A DNA stretch of 64,000 nucleotides from Juglans regia. Lineage: Eukaryota > Streptophyta > Magnoliopsida > Fagales > Juglandaceae. Below, piece after piece: positions 11,486 to 23,067 of the stretch. The DNA is taken from positions 39,733,482-39,797,481 of the forward strand of contig NC_049907.1 in NCBI RefSeq assembly GCF_001411555.2, given 5' to 3'. The notes under the pieces are model-generated. The model saw nothing but the letters and a program-made list of their open reading frames with translations, was not told where the DNA came from and made no database searches. The position numbers were made by a program, and so were the translations under genes. Every line of letters starts with the position of its first letter. Within the stretch, counting starts at the first letter, position 1.

Positions 11486-14342
11486 TGTCGTTCGAAGGTG
11501 ACCCGAAGGCAATAGATCGATAATTTCTCATTTCGGGAGAGGGAAAAAAAATTTCATCATCTAAACCATGGGAGGAGAAAGGGGAATGGAAGGGAGTGAG
11601 TTTAGAGAGAGCTTAAGGCATGAAAGAATTAGTTCCACGAGTTTTGTTCTTGTTTTAGACAGTATAAAAATAATTTCCATCTGGTTGTTGAGTTGTCTTT
11701 GTCTTAAATTGTTCCTTTTTTTTGTTTTTTGTTTTTTGTCTTTATCTTAAGTGCTCCCATCAATGGCCACAAATTTCTTCAGTAACATGCATGAATATTA
11801 GTTCTGTTGATAGTGTGTTTCACGGCCTAGGCAACTCCATACTGTTGGGGCTCGGGTTAGGTTCTTGCTAAGATGAGGAACGGGGAGCTCGGAGTCCGTA
11901 GTACCTTTGACGCTCAAGTTAGTTTCAGTGAGAGAGATGAAGAGAAAATATCTTAAGAAGAATGACAATAAAAGTGTATATCAGTGTGAACCTATTCACT
12001 GGTCGTGGGAGGAGATTATTTATACCTGGCTAGCTAACCCTCATGGCAGTGGGCGTGTCGTTTTGTACGGGATCAGGTGTCCCTGCCGTTCTGTTAGACC
12101 CTTACGTTGAGTGGCCTCTAGAGATGCCTCACATGGCCTAGTCATAATGGGGACATGCATCACAAGCATGCCTTGGCTCGTGGGGTGACACGCAGGGGGC
12201 GCCCAGCATGCATGCATGCCTTGGCCCGCGCGATGGCACACACGGGGCGCCCAACATGCGGGCCAACGAGGTTAGCGAGCGGTTGCCCAGGCGCGAAGTC
12301 ATGCGCCGTGCGAGGTAATGCGCGCAGGCATGCTCCGCGCGCTCATGCATGAAACACTGCAACTTGCGCGCGACATTGCACTCAGCAGCACGCCGTGCGC
12401 TCATGCGTGTCCCAGCGCACGCACAGCCCCCTGCCGCACGCCAGCGAGATTAGTGGCATGCCTCACGGCATGCCATCCAGAGCACGGCTCTAGCCTATGC
12501 CTTGTAGGCTAGGCCAGTGGCATGCCCACTAGGCATGCCATTCAGCTCATGGCTCCAGCCCATGCCTTGCAGTCTCAACCCCCAAACCACTAGCCTGGGC
12601 CATGCAGTGCACACACATGGCTCACCATCAACAAGCCATGCTACACTATTTAGCCATGGACCAGCTCGAAGACTACCATGCACCAACCTAGCCCACCATA
12701 AGCCCATGCATGCCACGGCCAAATTTGGTCCATGCCACTATTATGTTTATTTATTTTATTTATTTAATTTAATTTATTTATTTTCAAGGGATCTATTGGG
12801 AGTTTCCAAATTGTATTGCTTATAAATAGGACTTCATTCACTTGTCTTAGAATCTTTTGGCAAATTTTCTAGAGGGAAGACTATTGTTTGAGAGATCATA
12901 AACTGGTGCCATTGCACTTGGGCTTTTTGGGTGAAATTCGTGAATCCCAAAGAGAGGATCATACCTTGAAATTCTTTGAATATGTGTGATTCATTATCTT
13001 GTTCTTGCAACTTGGTGCAATTCGTGAATCCAAGTTGTGTTATCATTGTTATTATCTTTTTACCAATATATGATGTTTATTCAACACTTGTGCAATTCGT
13101 GAATCAATTGTTGAATGGTTATCTTTGTTCATTCAAGTTCATAAGTATTGTTACTTTTGTTCTTTAGTGTTCTTCATTGTGTTTTTGGTGTTCATCACAT
13201 TTTTGCTCTTCTTAATCCATCAAGCCCTAAAAGTCGACTAACACTAGTGTTAGTCAAATTTCCATAATTGTTTGCTTCATCTATTTAACCCTAGCCGAAA
13301 CACGCTTTTCCCCTTGGTGCAAAGTCCCATTCGGCTACCACTTTCCTTATTTGGATTTGCCCTAGCTGCCCACTCCACTTGCCATACTAGTGTTCCTATA
13401 ATTTAGGAACCCTAGTTGACCCAATTAAATCCCCATAACCGGCCATACACATCACCTTTGACTTATATGTTTTTAGGAAACTTTCTTAAAAACTCTCATT
13501 GCCCAAACTCCCCAACCCTAGCCGTCCAACACTCCAAACCCTAATTGCAAACCCTAGCCGTCCATCAACCCTTTCCAAACCTTAACCCAAGTTCCAAGTG
13601 GCGCCCAACCCTAGCTCCACTCTAGTGCCATGCGCCCCTTTCCACCATTGTAGCCATACACTTCATCAAACCTTTCCATCATCCCATACACCAATTCAAG
13701 CCTAGACACCTAACCTCACCTTACCAAAGTGATCATCTTGACCATCATTGTTCGAGAATCAAGCAAGAGAGGAACGGGCTTTCAGTCATCTCAAGGAGAT
13801 CCTAGGCGTGGAGATCATAGTGTTTAGGGACTTGGCCGAAGTCCCTAACACGTTCACTTGCCACGCCGCAGATCAGTCAAACCTGATGGCGGCTATTCCT
13901 GACACCCAGGATTCACGTCGTGGTGTACTGAGCCCCGGGACACATTAAATGCGGCGTGGCTCACCTCCTAGCATGGCTTTCTCCATCCCATTAATGCGGC
14001 GTGACCTCGGTCAAACATACCCATATCTCTAGCATGTCTAGCCACCAAAGTTCAGGGTCAGGGGATGTCCCTTCCTGTCGGCCAGTGATGGTGTCAGAAT
14101 ATCCTGCCTTCTGTCCTCTCGTCAGTGTACCCTACCTAGTCATCCCTTTTATTAGGCCTCCTGGGTTGGCTCAGCCCAACCCAGGCCTTATCCTTAGACT
14201 CGGGCCCGAGCCCTTCTCCTGGTCTGGCCCAATGGATAACCCCCCCTACAAGTTCATTAGAGTCTTGACAAAACTGACTACGTTTGGATGTTGTTGTGAT
14301 TTCAAATGATCTGTGAATAGTAGTAAAAAAGTAATGAATATC
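11486..14342. other. Gene-free block with retroelement-like character
   Basis: 11486-11830 shows nothing recognisable. From about 11843 (TGTTGGGGCTCGG) to about 14250 (CCCCCCTACA) the sequence looks LTR-derived: TATA-like boxes (TTATTTATACC near 12010, CTTATAAATAGG near 12819), high GC and no conserved coding. 12150-12480 contains imperfect repeats built on GCATGCCTTGGC and GCGCCCA. AATTCGTGAATC occurs three times between 12930 and 13110. No matching target-site duplication was found, so boundaries are approximate and it may be two nested elements. Confidence 0.4.
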
Positions 14343-14347
14343 AATAA

Positions 14348-17300
14348 TGTAACGTCCCGGTTTCGAAGAGGTCGGAGAGTTACTTCCTATGACTTAAACT
14401 CACATTCCACAATGTATTTATGTGCTCCAAATTTTTAATGCCATATAAAAATGATTGTTTCAAAACCACTATCTCAACATAATCAACCTCCCAAAATACC
14501 AAGTCACGAGAACACGATAAAATTATTTAATAAAATTCGCCAATACTTATAGAAACCTTCTATGCTTAATTCACTATGCTTAAATCATCCCACCCTTGCT
14601 CTATAATCTTGATATTCAGCTGAAATAGTCAAATTATCTAAAAAATATTGTGGAGATAAGGGGTGAGTTATCAATAACTCAGTAAGTAGAGAACATATAC
14701 TAGTATGTAAATATGAGTATTTACAGAGTTTAGAATGCATAACAAAACAATTTTACTTTCAGAGTACGGAAATCATAACATGTTAATGAGAATATCAAAG
14801 CGAAACTTTATAAATATTCTTATTCAAAAGTCATTTGGCATAGTATAACTGAGCATCATCATGTCAGAGTATCATATCAGATTAAATGTCATATTTAACC
14901 ATTGTGGTAGGGTTGTGCATCTGCGGATAGCCAAGCAGAACATAAATCACTTTGTTACCAAAGAATGTGCATTCAAACAGAGGCCACTACTATAACTCGT
15001 GATAGGGTCGTATACCACTATTATCACCCGTGGCAGAGTCGTATACCACTACTATCACTCGTGGCAAGGCAATATACCTCTATTATCACCTGTGGTGAGG
15101 TCGTAATGGAACAGAACAAAAACATAATCAGATAAAGAATCAGAAAGTCAAGCCAAAGGTTTCTCAGATGTCACATCATATCCAAAACAGAGTACGAAAC
15201 GAATTCATATCATCTTCACAATATCAAAAACATATTTGAAGCATCTTCACTTAATTAATGCAAAAATTTTCAGATCTCATATTCGTTCTTTTGACACAGT
15301 TCAAAAATATAATGCCAAAAATAAGCTCATATCTACACCAGTCATAACAAAAAAAAAAAAAAAACTCTTTTCTTATACAAAGTTTCATGAGTAATGCAAA
15401 ACACATGATTGAGGCTGTTTTCACATTTCTTTTCAAAACATATCATGCACATTTTTCGTAAATTCAACCTCAGTCCATTCATTTTATGAAAAGTCTAGTA
15501 TAGGAACTCCACTTACCTGACTCTCTAATTTCTCTGAATTTTCTCACAACAGTGCCAAGGGAATATTGATCATCACCTATAAAATAGTCATGCGTAACTT
15601 TGGTAAAGTTTTAATTGAACACGTATTTCATAATTAACACCCGAGATATTAAAAATCAATATTTTCCTAATGTCTAAAATCCCTGAAACTCTAAAATATT
15701 GCCACTCTATAAATAATTGATTCCCACGTAATTTTTCAACCAATTACTGATTAAATCTTAATATAATATTAACTCCATAATTTGACATTCTAGTATTTTC
15801 CCTTCAAATATGTGTCCTCTGACCCTAAAAAATATCCATATTAAAATATTCACCCAAGACCTATAAACATGTGAAGCTCATAAAAACCAAAACGTGCAGT
15901 GGTGGTGCAACCAAAGAGTGAATGTGCGACTCCTACCCTCTATGTGTGGCTAGCCCATAATCATCTAATATTTTGTACTAGACCCGAAATAAAAAATAGA
16001 GAGTGGACTATGTGAGAGGAAGGTGAGGTGTTGCGAGAGAGAAAATAGAAGAGATGAGAGAGAGAGGCTTACCATATAGTCTCGGTAGTGGTGGCTGCCC
16101 GGTCATGTGCAACACTAGAGATGGTGGCAGTTGCTGGTCTGTAGTGTTCCGATTTCTCTGTTAAGATTGCTAAAAATAGAGGCTTGTTGAGTTCTTGGTG
16201 CGGGTGACTGTGTAATGTAGTGGCTCTTGGTGGTTGGCTTTTGGAGGTGCTAGCGGACGGTGGTGGTGAAGCATCCGATGTGAAACTAGCATCCACTGGT
16301 GTGGCGATGGAAGAATCATGGACGACATATGTGGGAGTGGGTCGTGCTCTGTTGTTTCTTTCTTAAAAACACAAGCTTTCGTGTTGTGGGCTGCGATGTT
16401 GACTAGGTGGAGTTGGCCGATGGTGCAACAGGGTTGTGTTACGGAGAAGGGAATGATCGGCTTGCTTGCTGGACAGGTGGTTGGCAATAGTGCAATTGTG
16501 GCTGTGTTGGATGTGGATGACGGCTATGCCATTCGATGTTTTTCATGTAATACGCGTGGGCTTCTTTGGCCGTGATGAGAGGTTGCGTGGTGGGTTAGGT
16601 TTCTTTCTCTTGACCTAACCAGGTGCTGCGGCATAGGAGTGTGGGTTTTGGTGAGGATGGCAGCAACATGGGGCTTGATAGGAGGTTTTATGATGGCCAT
16701 TGGGCAGTGAGGAAGGGACTGAGAAAGTTTAATGGGTGGTGGCCGTTGGTTGGTCTGGTTTGACGCGGGAGGGTGTTGCTACTTGATAAATTGAGAGCGG
16801 TAGTTTCCAAACTGCTTGTATGTGGAAAAGATATAAAGGGAATGAAACATAAGGAATTTTGGATGTGCAACAACCCTAGTTGAGGGAGATTTCTACGTGT
16901 GCATGAGAGGGATATATATAAAGGGAGTTGGAAACCCCAGAGAAAGAAAGATGAGGAAGGAATGTGCATAAAATTGTTGAGTAGTTGGGTTGGGCTTTTA
17001 GAATAAAACCTTGGGCCACTTTTTAATTATTTAGGGCTCACTTGGTCCATAAATATTAAAATGGCTTTGTCCATTGAGTCCAATAAAACTCTTATAATCT
17101 ACCATAGAAAGTTATGGGTCCATAGTCTTTCAAAAATTTTCCAATTAATCTAATTTGGGCTTCTATGAATATTGAGCCATTAATATACTCTAAAATCATC
17201 ACTACACCTTAGCGATTTTAATAATAAAATTTTGGGCCTATGGACCTAACTAAATTTCAATAAAATTAACTTGCGGGTTTATCCATAAATATTAACTTCT

Positions 17301-17361
17301 AAAAATAAAATTTATAGAACGCGGGCTTGGCTTGAACTCGATGTTGGGCCTAGGTGTTACA
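14348..17361 (-). mobile_element. 3.0-kb solo LTR, probably Ty3-gypsy (Tekay/Del-like)
   Basis: Begins TGTAACGTCCC and ends GGTGTTACA, flanked by a 5-bp duplication AATAA (14343-14347 and 17362-17366). It carries no gag-pol. The same family occurs on the opposite strand at 22254-25707, with shared blocks around ACTAGTATATGTTCTCTGCTT and around the splice-like AGGTAAGTGG. A TATA-like stretch near 16910 fits minus-strand orientation. The single copy with an intact duplication indicates a solo LTR left by recombination. The Tekay/Del assignment rests on LTR length and the TGTTACA end and is inference. Confidence 0.75.
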
Positions 17362-17449
17362 AATAAAAAAGTAGTAAATAGCTTATAAATAATAGTGAAT
17401 AACAATGAGGTAGTCAAGGTAATCTCCCTAATCAAACATAGCCTAAAGC

Positions 17450-18452
17450 TAGGGCTGCAACCCGAGCTGGCACAACCGGGTTTGTACTCGAGCTGACCCG
17501 AGTGCACTCATATCTGGCGCCAAATCGAATCGGCCTGACCCGAATATAATAGACTCAGATCAACCTGTATGACCTGACCTTTACCAAACCCAAAAAAAAA
17601 AAAACCCAACTTTCTGCACATCGATTCATCTCAGATCTGAGGACAAATGGCAATATAATCTCTATCTCAGATTCTTCTCAATCTCAAGAAAAAACCACAG
17701 AAAACAAAAAATGAAAAGATGAAAAGAGCGAAACTTCGTGAAGAGTCATTCAGATGCAGTCGTTTGTAGAAGTCGTCTGCAAAAACTCGATGCAGTCGTT
17801 AAATCGTCGATGGCTTCGCTGTGGTGAGTCATTCGGAATCTTGGATAGCAGCATTTCAACTGTCTCTTCTTACACTACCGACATGAGACAAATAAAAGAG
17901 AGAAAAAAAAAAAGGAAACTTCTCTGAGCAAAATAGGCTGAGAAATAAACGATGGCTTTCTCTGAGCAATTCGACGATTACCAGTCTGAAGAAGAGGAAG
18001 TCTACTGTGAAAGTGAAGGATCTGACCCAGAATACGATTCGTCTAGAGACGCTAGTTACGACATTCTTGGAGAAACCCATGCCAAGTAACCTCTCAGAGA
18101 AGAAGAAATAGAAGGCTCGGCTTTTGAGATTATGATTTAGCATTTATAGGTGGTTGTGGTTGCTGTTGTATGTGCAGAATTGTTGAATATTTGGATTTGG
18201 GTATTGAGGGAGATTCAGATGAGGTGGACGTGGTTGTGCCGGAACTTGATGAGAAAGATGCAAAAAGCTCATGGGACTTGGGAGTTGGGCGGCTAGGGTT
18301 TGATAAGTTTCTTATTTATGGTCGGACGGATTGACACCAACCCGTAACTAGTCAGGCTAGAAACCGATCAGATAATGAACCGATAAATGTCGAGTCTGGT
18401 TGGGTCATTTTGAATGGGTCTAACAGGTTTTCAGGTCATCTGCACAACCCTA
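17450..18452. mobile_element. hAT-like non-autonomous element with captured sequence
   Basis: Termini TAGGGCTGCAACCC at the left and TGCACAACCCTA at the right form short imperfect inverted repeats. They are flanked by an exact 8-bp duplication CCTAAAGC (17442-17449 and 18453-18460), the hAT hallmark. Subterminal copies of ACCCGA and its complement line both ends. No transposase is present. The interior holds a small spliced ORF described separately. A related element is at 54618-55584. Confidence 0.8.
17952..18334 (+). CDS. Putative captured two-exon ORF, acidic, 96 aa
   Basis: Not recognised. Exon 1 is 17952-18085, beginning MAFSEQFDDYQSEEEEV and rich in Glu, Asp and Ser. A GTAACC donor at 18086 and a TGTGCAG acceptor ending at 18177 would join it in frame to exon 2 (18178-18334), which encodes KIVEYLDLGIEGDSDEVDV and then VVPELDEKDAK and ends at TGA within the transposon's terminal region. 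Without splicing, exon 1 stops at TAA at 18087. Codon content and splice-site fit look gene-derived, so this is likely host coding sequence transduplicated into the hAT-like element. It may be a truncated fragment of a larger gene. Expression is unknown. Confidence 0.4.
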
Positions 18453-18540
18453 CCTAAAGCACAATGTCTGCAAGTAATCCATGCACGAGCCTTCAACAAT
18501 ATAGGTCAAATATGTTGTACAGGAGAGATGCACACTAATG

Positions 18541-18700
18541 CCCGATTGGGATTAAGAAATCTCCCAACTCATTTTAACATATCTCATCTAATCATTAAAA
18601 ATAATAATAATATTAAAAGATAATATTATAATAATATTTTATTTAATTTTCAACTTTTATCTCAATCCATCTTATCTCAACTCATTATCTAAACCTCGCC
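18541..18700 (-). mobile_element. Short GTTTGGATAG-type MITE
   Basis: AT-rich, reading GGTTTAGATAATGAGTTGAG from its right end on the minus strand, with matching inverted CAACTCATTTTAAC sequence at the left. It resembles 26480-26645 and 49319-49480. No clear duplication was defined. Confidence 0.5.
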
Positions 18701-18867
18701 TAAGAATATGGAGCGGAGCATGGACAAGCAGAGCAAAGTTGGGAATTGCAAAAATACACTAGCAGCAAACGTTAAAGGTCAGAGTTGAAGCTCAAAGAAT
18801 GGAGATGAACCATAATCAACTCTATAAGCCGCCACAGCTAAGCCCAAACATGCAGGGATGACAAACT

Positions 18868-20644
18868 TCAAAGTTTGAAATGTTCAAGTCCGGAGGTCCC
18901 GTCGAGTCGTTTCGAGTAGATATAAGCAACATAATCTTTTATGGTGGTTTCCCTGTAGATTGGGGCGTTTTCTTCTGATAGCAGCTCCTTTATCGGTCCA
19001 TACAGCCTGGGGGTATAAGTCTCTTGTTTGAAATGTGTTCTGAAAAAACTAGCCACGGATATTCTTGGACCTACATTCTTTGCCAGTACTCTGTGAAACA
19101 CGCTTTTGAACTTATCGTTGGAGATTAACTGCACAAAAACACATGGAAACTAAAAGCTACATTTTTATCAGTTCAGCAATATGATTGCTTGATATCTTTT
19201 AATTTGTTCAGAGAAGAAATAAATGTTCTCGCCATCGACATATTTTAGTTCTGGGTTCAGCTTTGAGTCTATCGGGTATATTGACAATTGAACCAAATTT
19301 GAAGTTGAAGAACAATACTCATGTACAGGGACCACTTAAGAAGTTACATATACAACTTCTTTCTTCGCAAATTTGCCCATGAGAACTCTTTTAACTTTTT
19401 GAGAATGAAAATGCAAAATTGAGAATGATAGTATCATGTCATTTATTCTTTTGCAACGGAAATGATAATTATAACATGGTTCATTCTGGAGGAATGAAAA
19501 TTAGTTACCTGCATCATATCTCCCAGGTTTAGAACCAGAGATCCCGGGATGGGGTTAACATCCATCCATTGATTCTCATGGAGGACTTGAAGGCCACCCA
19601 TTTGGTCTTGTAAAACCACCGTGAGGAAGGCACTGTCAGTGTGTCGGCTGAGGCCTAAAGTCAAGTCTGGTTCGGGGCATGCTGGATAGTAATGTCCTAA
19701 AACATAAAGTCCCTCAGCGCAACCCATGTCTTTGAGGTGGTTCGATTTAAGTCCAAGAGCTTCCGACAGCAACTCGAGTATAGTAAGGCCTAATCTCATT
19801 ACTTTCTTCGAGTAATTAATCGTTATATCTCTGCAAATCGGTCTAGGACATGATTGAAATTCCCCAATTCCCAAATACTAAGACTGAGAAGGAAAACATC
19901 ATCTATTGTTTTTTTTCCCATCTGAACCGCTAGAATAAGACAACGGTGCCATTTATCAGTTTCATTTTTTTTTTTTTTTTTGAGTTAAAGATTGCAAGGT
20001 GTACTTTTTATATTTGGGGTTGCAAAATATATTTTCCCGAACCTGTAAACAAAATCAGTGCTGGGAAAGCTATACCTGCATACTTGGGGAAATTCTTCAG
20101 GGTCGGGTGGAGAAGGAGCCATAGCACAGTATAGGGTATCCCTCCAATTAGCTGCTGGTGCTTGGTAGAAATCGAAATTGGTGTTGTATGTCACCTTTCT
20201 CGTTTCATCGCGTGTATAAAATACACTCTTAACCGCATGCTCTTGCTCGTGAAATCTGCGTACCCCATCGATCATCTCATCCAGCACAGAGACCTCAACT
20301 CCATGATTGACTGCCTGAAAGAAACCCCAATTTTCACATGCAACTCTGACTTCGTTAACTACCTTCGCACGCAGACTAGCATCTCCATTGATGCCTTGGA
20401 AATCTATGATCGGAATGCTGAACTTGGGGACCCAGCTGGAACCTGAGTAGTCGTAATTTTGCTGATGTTGCTCATCATGGACGAATATCCGCGGGATCTT
20501 TGCTACCCCAGAATCCACAAGTCCCTTTACCCCAGCTTTTGACTCATCAAATGCCTTCAGTTCACTTCTCCGGTCATATTTGTGTTCCATGTCTACAATA
20601 AATTCTGCTGATCGAGCTTTGTAACCAGAAAATTCTTTTTTCAT
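18868..20644 (-). CDS. Gene C: 2OG-Fe(II) dioxygenase (ACC oxidase homolog-like), intact, 383 aa
   Basis: Second complete member. Exons: 20076-20644 (569 nt), 19509-19830 (322 nt), 18868-19128 (261 nt); joined length 1152 nt. The first ATG of the frame is at 20644 ([15 protein letters not shown]); a second ATG at 20590 (MEHKYDRR) is possible. DIOX_N includes [10 protein letters not shown]. Iron ligands are H253 and D255 (HTD) and H309; R319-S321 is RIS. The exon-3 motif is VFHRVL, where the other copies have VEHRVL or VNHRVI. The protein ends LEHFKL. Both introns (20075-19831 and 19508-19129) have GT-AG ends, so C lacks the GC donor seen in its paralogues. It is the most divergent copy, from an older duplication. 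Copia-3 ends about 430 bp upstream. The substrate is unknown. Confidence 0.9.
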
Positions 20645-21338
20645 GTGTTGCAATGAATCAATGGATCAGCTGCTTGTCTAACGCTCTTCTGGAGTCAAAA
20701 GAATCTTTCTTTTTCCAAGGACTCCACATAAGAAGACAACATAGAGAGCTAATACTGCTACCACCTCTTGTCTTTTAAATGGATAGATGGAGAATACTGC
20801 AACCACTTGGCTATTAAAAAAGAAGATAACGACAGTCGAAAGCTGAGTGCTGGTCTTGAAGTTTTCAACAGAAAACCAAGCGATCGGAGAGCAAAAGGAG
20901 GGGAAGAAAAAAAAGTAATCATATCAGCAGTTGTTTATTGGGAAAATTCAGAAAACAGCTACAAATGCTTTGATTTTTCACCACTAAAAGAAAAAACTTT
21001 AGGATCCGAGTTTTTATATGAAATATTTTAGACTTTCACAGCCCTTTCTATAAAGTAAATTGCTAAAAGAAGCTAACACAAATTGTAGAGAATACTAAGT
21101 TTTATAAAAATCTGAAATGCTTGAATTTCTGTGTGTTTGAGTTGTGCATATACAAGGACTTCAAATAGAACATAACTCTAATTGTTATCCTACTTAGTTG
21201 CCTATACATCGTATGAATTCAAAATTTAAAATTGTCTGCTATACTCCTAAAGAAGTGGAGTCTGTTGAGGTGTTTTGAACTCTTGAAATAGAGAAGTCTT
21301 CTGCGGATGAACAGGTCTCGTTGACCTGTTCTTCTACA

Positions 21339-22238
21339 CCCCCCCTCAATCGAAAGGGTAAGGAACGAACCTTGAGATTGTCACGTAGAAGATGAAATCG
21401 AATAGAGGGCAGCGGCTTCGTAAGGGCATTTGCATATTGGTCCTTGGTTGAAACAAATCCAACATGAAGTTGACAACGTAGAACTTGATCACGAACATAG
21501 TGAAAGTCGATTTCAATGTGTTTCGTGCGAGCATGAAATAGTGGATTACTGGTCAAATAAGCAGCTCCTATGTTGCCCCACTAGAGAATTAGAGAGTGGA
21601 CAATTGGAACACAAAGATCAGTTAGCACAGACTTTATCCACTTAATTTCTACAGCAGCATTAGCAAGTGCCTTATATTCAGCTTCTATGCTGCTGTGAGC
21701 AACAGTCTGCTGTTGCTTGCAGCTCCACGTAATCATAATTTTGCCCAAATAAACACAGTAAGCACCAATGGACCTTCTGTTGTCACGATCGGATGCCTAA
21801 TCTACATCACTGAACGTTTGAAGCTGAAGATCAGTAGTAGGTGGTATCAGTAAAGCATGAGAAATGGTGTTATTCAAATAACGCAATATGCGTTTGACAG
21901 CTGCCCAATGTGGCTATATTGGATTCTGCATTTACTTGCTAACTTTATGGACTGCAAAAGCAAGTTCAAGCTGAGTAAAAGAAAGATATTGTAGCCCTTC
22001 AACTACACTTTGATACAAATGAGGATCATGAAAAGGTACACCATCAGATTTTGTTAAGGGCTGTGAGGTTGACATTGGAGTAATACAAGACTTTGCTTTG
22101 TCCATTTTACTGTGTATAAGAAGATCAAGAATGTAGCGCCGCTAAGATAAAGAAAGACCATGATCACCTATGTGCTTGCGGGACTTGGCCAGGACCATGA
22201 TTCCTTGGCTTCAACAATTACTTCTCGCTCTAATACCA
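21339..22238 (-). pseudogene. copia-3 pol remnant (RT/RNase H end)
   Basis: Minus-strand reading gives the C-terminal RNase H region (ARTKHIEIDFHYVRDQV, then DQYANALTKPLP) at about 21350-21550, with degenerate RT/RNase H sequence to about 22170. It then joins directly to the gag leader next to the primer-binding site. Most of gag, protease, integrase and RT is deleted. Confidence 0.85.
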
Positions 22239-22253
22239 TGTGGAGAATACTAA

Positions 22254-23033
22254 TGTAAAACCCAGCTCATTGCTTCACCCACGTACGTGAATAACGTCTC
22301 TCATTTTCTTCACCCGAGTTAACACCATCTTTCCTTTTTCTTCATGCACATTTTCCTTCCCTTTGTTTTAAGTGTTCTGTTTTCCATTTATAGCCTATAT
22401 ATAGATTAAGTTTTCTCAACCCTAATTGCTTTTCCTTTGTTCTCTTCACGCCGCAGCCACCCAAGCTGTTCGGTCATCACCTCCACAGTCACACGAAGTC
22501 CACCCCTCAAGCCATGCACGACCACCCTCTCCGTGTAAACTCTACCTCGGTTGCACCACTGAAAAGCAGAGCACCAGCCCAGCCAACGGGTCGCCACTTT
22601 CCCCCGGACCTAGCCCACGCGGAACCTCAGTCCCGTAGCCGCCTCCCAACGCCTCTGTAGCCTCCATTACAAGCCCCGAAAATCCTCTGTTTTAGTTGTC
22701 TAAAACAGAGCAGTGTCCAAGCCGCTGCAGTCGCACTCCTTCGAGAGCTCCTCCGTGCCGTGCCCCACAGAAACTGTCGGGGAGAACGTCCCATCACCCT
22801 AGTTCCGTCGCACGCCGCCTCGAGTCCCCCGGTAAGATCACGCCATTTCTATTGGTTTCTCTTCTCTCTCAGTTTCTCCCTCATCCTCTCACCTTGTGCC
22901 TATTTGCTCGTCGCTCTCTCTCTTTTCTCTCAGCCAGTGACCAAGCGCCACCCCCCATCCGCCGTAGCTACCGCCAGCTCCTCACCGTTGTGCTTTCCAC
23001 CATTTCCGTAAGTGCTGCCGCTGCACTGCTGTT

Positions 23034-23067
<34 letters not shown>

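Noticed and set aside
12041..12825. Several 65-102 codon ORFs on both strands
   Set aside because: All fall in imperfect GCATGCC/GCGCCC repeats, and the translated residues are low-complexity Ala/His/Arg.
20768..21031. 87-codon ORF upstream of gene C
   Set aside because: No recognised similarity, no splice partner, and it is within what one expects by chance in this composition.
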